Shown here in pieces: positions 6,167-8,456 of a stretch of DNA of 8,456 bases. How positions within the stretch are numbered: position 1 is the stretch's first letter; every line of letters begins with the position of its first letter. This DNA is from Flavobacteriaceae bacterium (GTDB lineage: Bacteria; Bacteroidota; Bacteroidia; Flavobacteriales; Flavobacteriaceae): the NCBI GenBank assembly GCA_016763715.1, contig JAESTG010000115.1:1-8456 (forward strand), in the 5' to 3' direction. Position numbers and translations under genes: made by a program. The notes below the pieces were generated by a model. It made no database searches. It was not told the origin of the DNA and saw only the letters and a program-made list of their open reading frames with translations.

Positions 6167-6775
6167 ATGTCAATTAACAAGAGTGATGCAAAAGGACTAA
6201 TGAAACAACTCAAGGATATAGGTTTAACCTATAAGAAAGGCAAACCCAATATAAAAGGTTTGAAAAAATTTGAACAGCAACTTCGTAAGGAGGGATTAGC
6301 ACCCCAATATCCTAAGGGTTTTGATCAATTTATAATCTTTGGTGGCATTTCTGGAGAATTTGGTGATGCTTGTACCCCAATAGAGGTTCCTTACATTGCT
6401 CCAAAATTTAAGCTGGAATGGGGAGATGGCCCAAGTGACCAAATAGAGACCCATGATAATGAAGTGTTATACATCTCTGCATGCAACACCTATCAAAACA
6501 TTCGCTTTAATGGACTTACCATAAAGCAAGTTTGGGTCTTTCCAAATAGCACATTACCCAACGGTGATCCTACTGTTCAGATTCATACAAGTGAAGGGAT
6601 TTGCTATGGGGATATTGACCCTTGCTCATGTACAAAAAGAGACTATATGCTTACCGTACAAAACGCAGCTCAGGGTAATTATTTTGTGGTTATTCAATAT
6701 GAATTAAAGAGCATTGAACTGCTTAGCAACTTATTCCCATATGACTATTTTCCAATTCAATTAATTAACAGCTAA
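6167..6775 (+). CDS. Unrecognised protein with basic N-terminal region and the paralogous GD-x-D-HD-CN domain
   Basis: I do not recognise this 202-residue protein. Residues 1-50 are hydrophilic, Lys-rich and probably helical (GLMKQLKDIGL, KGLKKFEQQLRKEGLAP) with no hydrophobic signal peptide. A short hydrophobic, Gly-rich stretch (FIIFGGISGEFG, 55-66) follows, then a beta-rich domain at about 75-185. That domain carries EWGDGPSDQIETHDNEV, ISACNTYQNIRFNGLTI, PNGDP and PCSC, and aligns without gaps over 46 residues (from Phe81) with the next gene's product from Phe265, 24 identical by my count. The predicted fold is a small beta-sandwich; the acidic positions could bind metal, but this is a guess. 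The ATG at 6167 follows an A-rich stretch, and the next ATG comes after only 10 bp, so the two genes are surely co-transcribed. Its position across from the signalling operon suggests co-regulation. Confidence 0.8.
   Translation: MSINKSDAKGLMKQLKDIGLTYKKGKPNIKGLKKFEQQLRKEGLAPQYPKGFDQFIIFGGISGEFGDACTPIEVPYIAPKFKLEWGDGPSDQIETHDNEVLYISACNTYQNIRFNGLTIKQVWVFPNSTLPNGDPTVQIHTSEGICYGDIDPCSCTKRDYMLTVQNAAQGNYFVVIQYELKSIELLSNLFPYDYFPIQLINS
6407..6706 (+). repeat. Coding-level repeat, copy 1 of a shared domain (about 100 residues)
   Basis: This encodes residues 81-180 of the 202-residue protein. Key positions shared with copy 2 (7578-7877) are GD, S-D, E-x-HD-x-EV-x-Y, CN-x-Y-x-NI-x-F-x-GLTI, PNG and CSC. 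The DNA itself is diverged, so this is an old duplication or domain sharing rather than a recent tandem copy. Confidence 0.75.
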
Positions 6776-6785
6776 AACAAAAATT

Positions 6786-7949
6786 ATGTGTAAAAAAGTA
6801 TATGTACATGGTAATATTTGGTGTGATGACAATGCCGATGTTTACATAGGAAATAACAAACAAGTTAACAACTTAGTTCTAAGTCAGAATTACCCATCAA
6901 CCGAATCATTTGAGGAATTACAAGTAGATTGTTGCGATTACCTTTACTTTGTTTGTTGGAGTAACGATGTAGGTCGCAATGGACTCATAGCTGACCTACA
7001 TGGTTCGTCTGATGTCTATACAGGTAACAACCACTGGCAAGTATATGCTACAGGTAGTGACAAGGACTACAGTACTACAAGGCCACTCAAAACAGAAGTG
7101 AATGCATTTATAAAAAAAGCAACTTGTGAACATGCATGGCAATCGCCAGCTGTTGGACAGAAAAACAACGGTACAAACGAACCTTTCCCTTCCGTTCTAG
7201 GCATTGATCAAAAAGCCAATTTTATATGGTATGACTCGGGAAATGACACGAGAAATAGATACCCAACTGCCCCATTCGTACCATTTGTGGCAATTGCAAC
7301 AAGTTCTACAGGGCCTACTCATGATGAATTTCTCATTTTCAGGATTCCAGTTAATGTTATTCACCCTGAAGAATGTCAAGATTGCAACTGTTGTGAAGGT
7401 TCAGACTGTTGTTCAAAATGCGGAGAAAAAATAGCCTCTCAAGAAGAAATAGTATCGGGAAGAGCTGTAAAAAAATCTTTTACAATCAATGCTGAAGGCA
7501 ATAACAATAAACGATGTAAAGGAGCTTATTCAGAAAAAACTTGTTCCGAATTGGACATCCCAAAAATTGAACCTTGTTTTTACCTCCATTATGGAGATTC
7601 AAGCTCAGACAAATTGGAAGAACACGATACGGAAGTAGTCTATTTAACCATTTGCAATCCTTATAAAAACATTGAATTTAAAGGATTAACCATAACGGAA
7701 GTAATCTTATCTCCTCCTTCACCTCTTACTCCCAATGGAGAATTGGCGATGCGGATTGTTCCAGATAGATTAGTTCATTTCAACTGCTTGAAAGGTTGTT
7801 CCTGCGCATCGAGAGAATTTACAATACTAGCTAGAGGGATACGTGCTGGAAAGTATAATATTGAATTCAAATATTGTGTAGATGAAGTACTTGTACTAAA
7901 TGAACATATTGGGAGTTGTAATTTTGACATTGACATTGTAAGTAGTTAA
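6786..7949 (+). CDS. Unrecognised cysteine-rich two-domain protein sharing the C-terminal domain of its upstream neighbour
   Basis: This 387-residue protein has 22 cysteines and no signal peptide. Residues 1-190 look like a beta-rich domain: VHGNIWCDDNADVYIGNN resembles carbohydrate-binding or lectin-like sandwich repeats, and it closes with NFIWYDSG, APFVPFVAIA and HDEFLIFRIP. Residues 197-212 are a tight cysteine cluster, C-x2-C-x-CC-x4-CC-x2-C, which could bind zinc or form disulfides. Residues 265-364 repeat the neighbour's domain (YGDSSSDKLEEHDTEV, ICNPYKNIEFKGLTI, TPNGE, GCSCASRE). A second-gene position 10 bp after its paralogue, followed by a strong terminator at 7988, defines a two-gene operon. 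I cannot assign a function. Binding of a glycan, a partner protein or a metal is consistent with what is seen. The lack of a Sec signal means it is either cytoplasmic or leaves by another route. Confidence 0.82.
   Translation: MCKKVYVHGNIWCDDNADVYIGNNKQVNNLVLSQNYPSTESFEELQVDCCDYLYFVCWSNDVGRNGLIADLHGSSDVYTGNNHWQVYATGSDKDYSTTRPLKTEVNAFIKKATCEHAWQSPAVGQKNNGTNEPFPSVLGIDQKANFIWYDSGNDTRNRYPTAPFVPFVAIATSSTGPTHDEFLIFRIPVNVIHPEECQDCNCCEGSDCCSKCGEKIASQEEIVSGRAVKKSFTINAEGNNNKRCKGAYSEKTCSELDIPKIEPCFYLHYGDSSSDKLEEHDTEVVYLTICNPYKNIEFKGLTITEVILSPPSPLTPNGELAMRIVPDRLVHFNCLKGCSCASREFTILARGIRAGKYNIEFKYCVDEVLVLNEHIGSCNFDIDIVSS
7578..7877 (+). repeat. Coding-level repeat, copy 2 of the shared domain
   Basis: This encodes residues 265-364 of the 387-residue protein. 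Over the first 46 residues it aligns without gaps to copy 1, 24 identical by eye. The second half keeps CSC and spaced Gly/Tyr positions but is more diverged and has more cysteines. Confidence 0.75.
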
Positions 7950-7987
7950 TTCTTACAACAATAGTAAACTACTCTGACCAGTTGTGA

Positions 7988-8014
7988 AAAAGGCTACCAA
8001 TATGGTGGCCTTTT
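7988..8014. terminator. Bidirectional rho-independent terminator
   Basis: An 11-bp stem, AAAAGGCTACC at 7988-7998 with GGTGGCCTTTT at 8004-8014 (one G-U wobble), closes a five-base loop AATAT. T-rich tails follow on both strands. It lies 38 bp after the stop of the 387-residue gene and just past the stop of the convergent patatin-like gene, so it can end both transcripts. Confidence 0.85.
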
Positions 8015-8022
8015 CTTCATTC

Positions 8023-8456
8023 TCAAGCCTCCAACCCTTTAATTTCATTCAATTCAATATTCTTTTTCTTAGCATACTGATAACCACTCTCCCACCATTG
8101 TGTCATTTTTTCTTTATCAAAAACTAACGAATTGGTTGTTAAAACAGTAGGTGTATAATATAAGTTAATCACCGCATTTCTCTGAGTGGCAACTAACTTA
8201 CCAATTCGAATATTCTGTTTTTCAACTCGGTCTAGCATATAGGCATGCAAGTTGGTTAATAGCGAAAACGTATTTCGAGAAGGCAGTCTATTATAGAAGG
8301 CAACTTCAGTTTCCAAAATAATGACATCTACTGTGGTCGCCCCTCTTTCAATGGCCTCCTCAATAGGTACCATACTGCCAAACCCACCGTCTGCATATTC
8401 ACAACCTTCCTTCTTCACCAAACTCATAAAGGGAACATAATTACAGGAAATCCAAA
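8023..8456 (-). CDS. Patatin-like phospholipase family protein, C-terminal part (5' end outside window)
   Basis: The frame is open from the right edge through to the TGA at 8025-8023, giving the last 143 residues; the ATG at 8427 is internal to the frame and need not be the start. The visible part begins WISCNYVPF and contains YADGGFGSMVPIEEAIERGA. This is the DGG motif whose Asp is the second member of the Ser-Asp catalytic dyad, followed by the typical P-x2-A-x3-GA segment. The nucleophile GXSXG and the oxyanion Gly-rich loop would lie upstream, outside the window. Patatin-like proteins hydrolyse acyl ester bonds of phospholipids or other lipids. It is convergent with the 6167-7949 operon and separated from it by a shared terminator, so it is probably unrelated to it in regulation. 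Confidence 0.85.
   Translation of the reverse strand, partial: WISCNYVPFMSLVKKEGCEYADGGFGSMVPIEEAIERGATTVDVIILETEVAFYNRLPSRNTFSLLTNLHAYMLDRVEKQNIRIGKLVATQRNAVINLYYTPTVLTTNSLVFDKEKMTQWWESGYQYAKKKNIELNEIKGLEA

Noticed and set aside
7204..7434. Plus-strand frame-shifted open frame within the 387-residue gene
   Set aside because: The main frame is continuous through this part, with recognisable beta segments and the cysteine cluster; the alternative shows no supporting motif.
1..8456. CRISPR array, tRNA/rRNA genes, insertion sequences or phage attachment sites
   Set aside because: No regularly spaced identical repeats, no cloverleaf or rRNA segments, no transposase or integrase frame, and no terminal inverted repeats were seen.

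Overview
The window looks like a chromosomal segment of a Bacteroidota bacterium, most likely a marine-type Flavobacteriaceae member. The evidence is AT-rich DNA, starts preceded by A-rich stretches rather than strong Shine-Dalgarno sites, promoter boxes of the Bacteroidota type (TTTG, about 20 bp, TAnnTTTG), and several protein types typical of that phylum. The genus cannot be fixed from the sequence alone.

Layout. Positions 1-807 (+) hold the C-terminal two thirds of an M20D-type metallo-amidohydrolase, cut by the window edge. Positions 866-2419 (+) encode a membrane-anchored FMN/Fe-S glutamate-synthase-like oxidoreductase. Positions 2567-3091 (+) encode a small one-helix membrane protein with its own recognisable promoter. 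Its stop codon overlaps that of the next gene, which comes from the opposite strand.

Positions 5894-3088 (-) form a compact four-gene unit read leftwards: lipoprotein, seven-helix membrane protein, sensor histidine kinase with no sensor domain of its own, and NarL/LuxR-type response regulator. Spacings are 6 bp, a 28-bp overlap and 33 bp. This suggests a signalling chain in which the lipoprotein and/or the seven-helix protein provides the input that the kinase lacks.

Positions 5895-6166 are a divergent control region of about 270 bp. It has a good -7 box for the lipoprotein operon, a C-rich patch, and a near-perfect 11-bp direct repeat spaced by 22 bp. To its right, 6167-6775 and 6786-7949 (+) encode two unrecognised proteins separated by 10 bp. 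They share a homologous C-terminal domain of about 100 residues. The second also has a beta-rich N-terminal domain and a dense cysteine cluster. Neither has a signal peptide. A strong hairpin terminator at 7988-8014 ends this pair and can also serve the gene arriving from the right, a patatin-like phospholipase whose C-terminal part is visible at 8456-8023 (-).

The most likely candidate for an undescribed system is the divergent pair of units at 3088-7949: a four-part envelope signalling module facing a two-gene operon of paralogous cysteine-rich proteins. The functional link between the two is inferred only from position.
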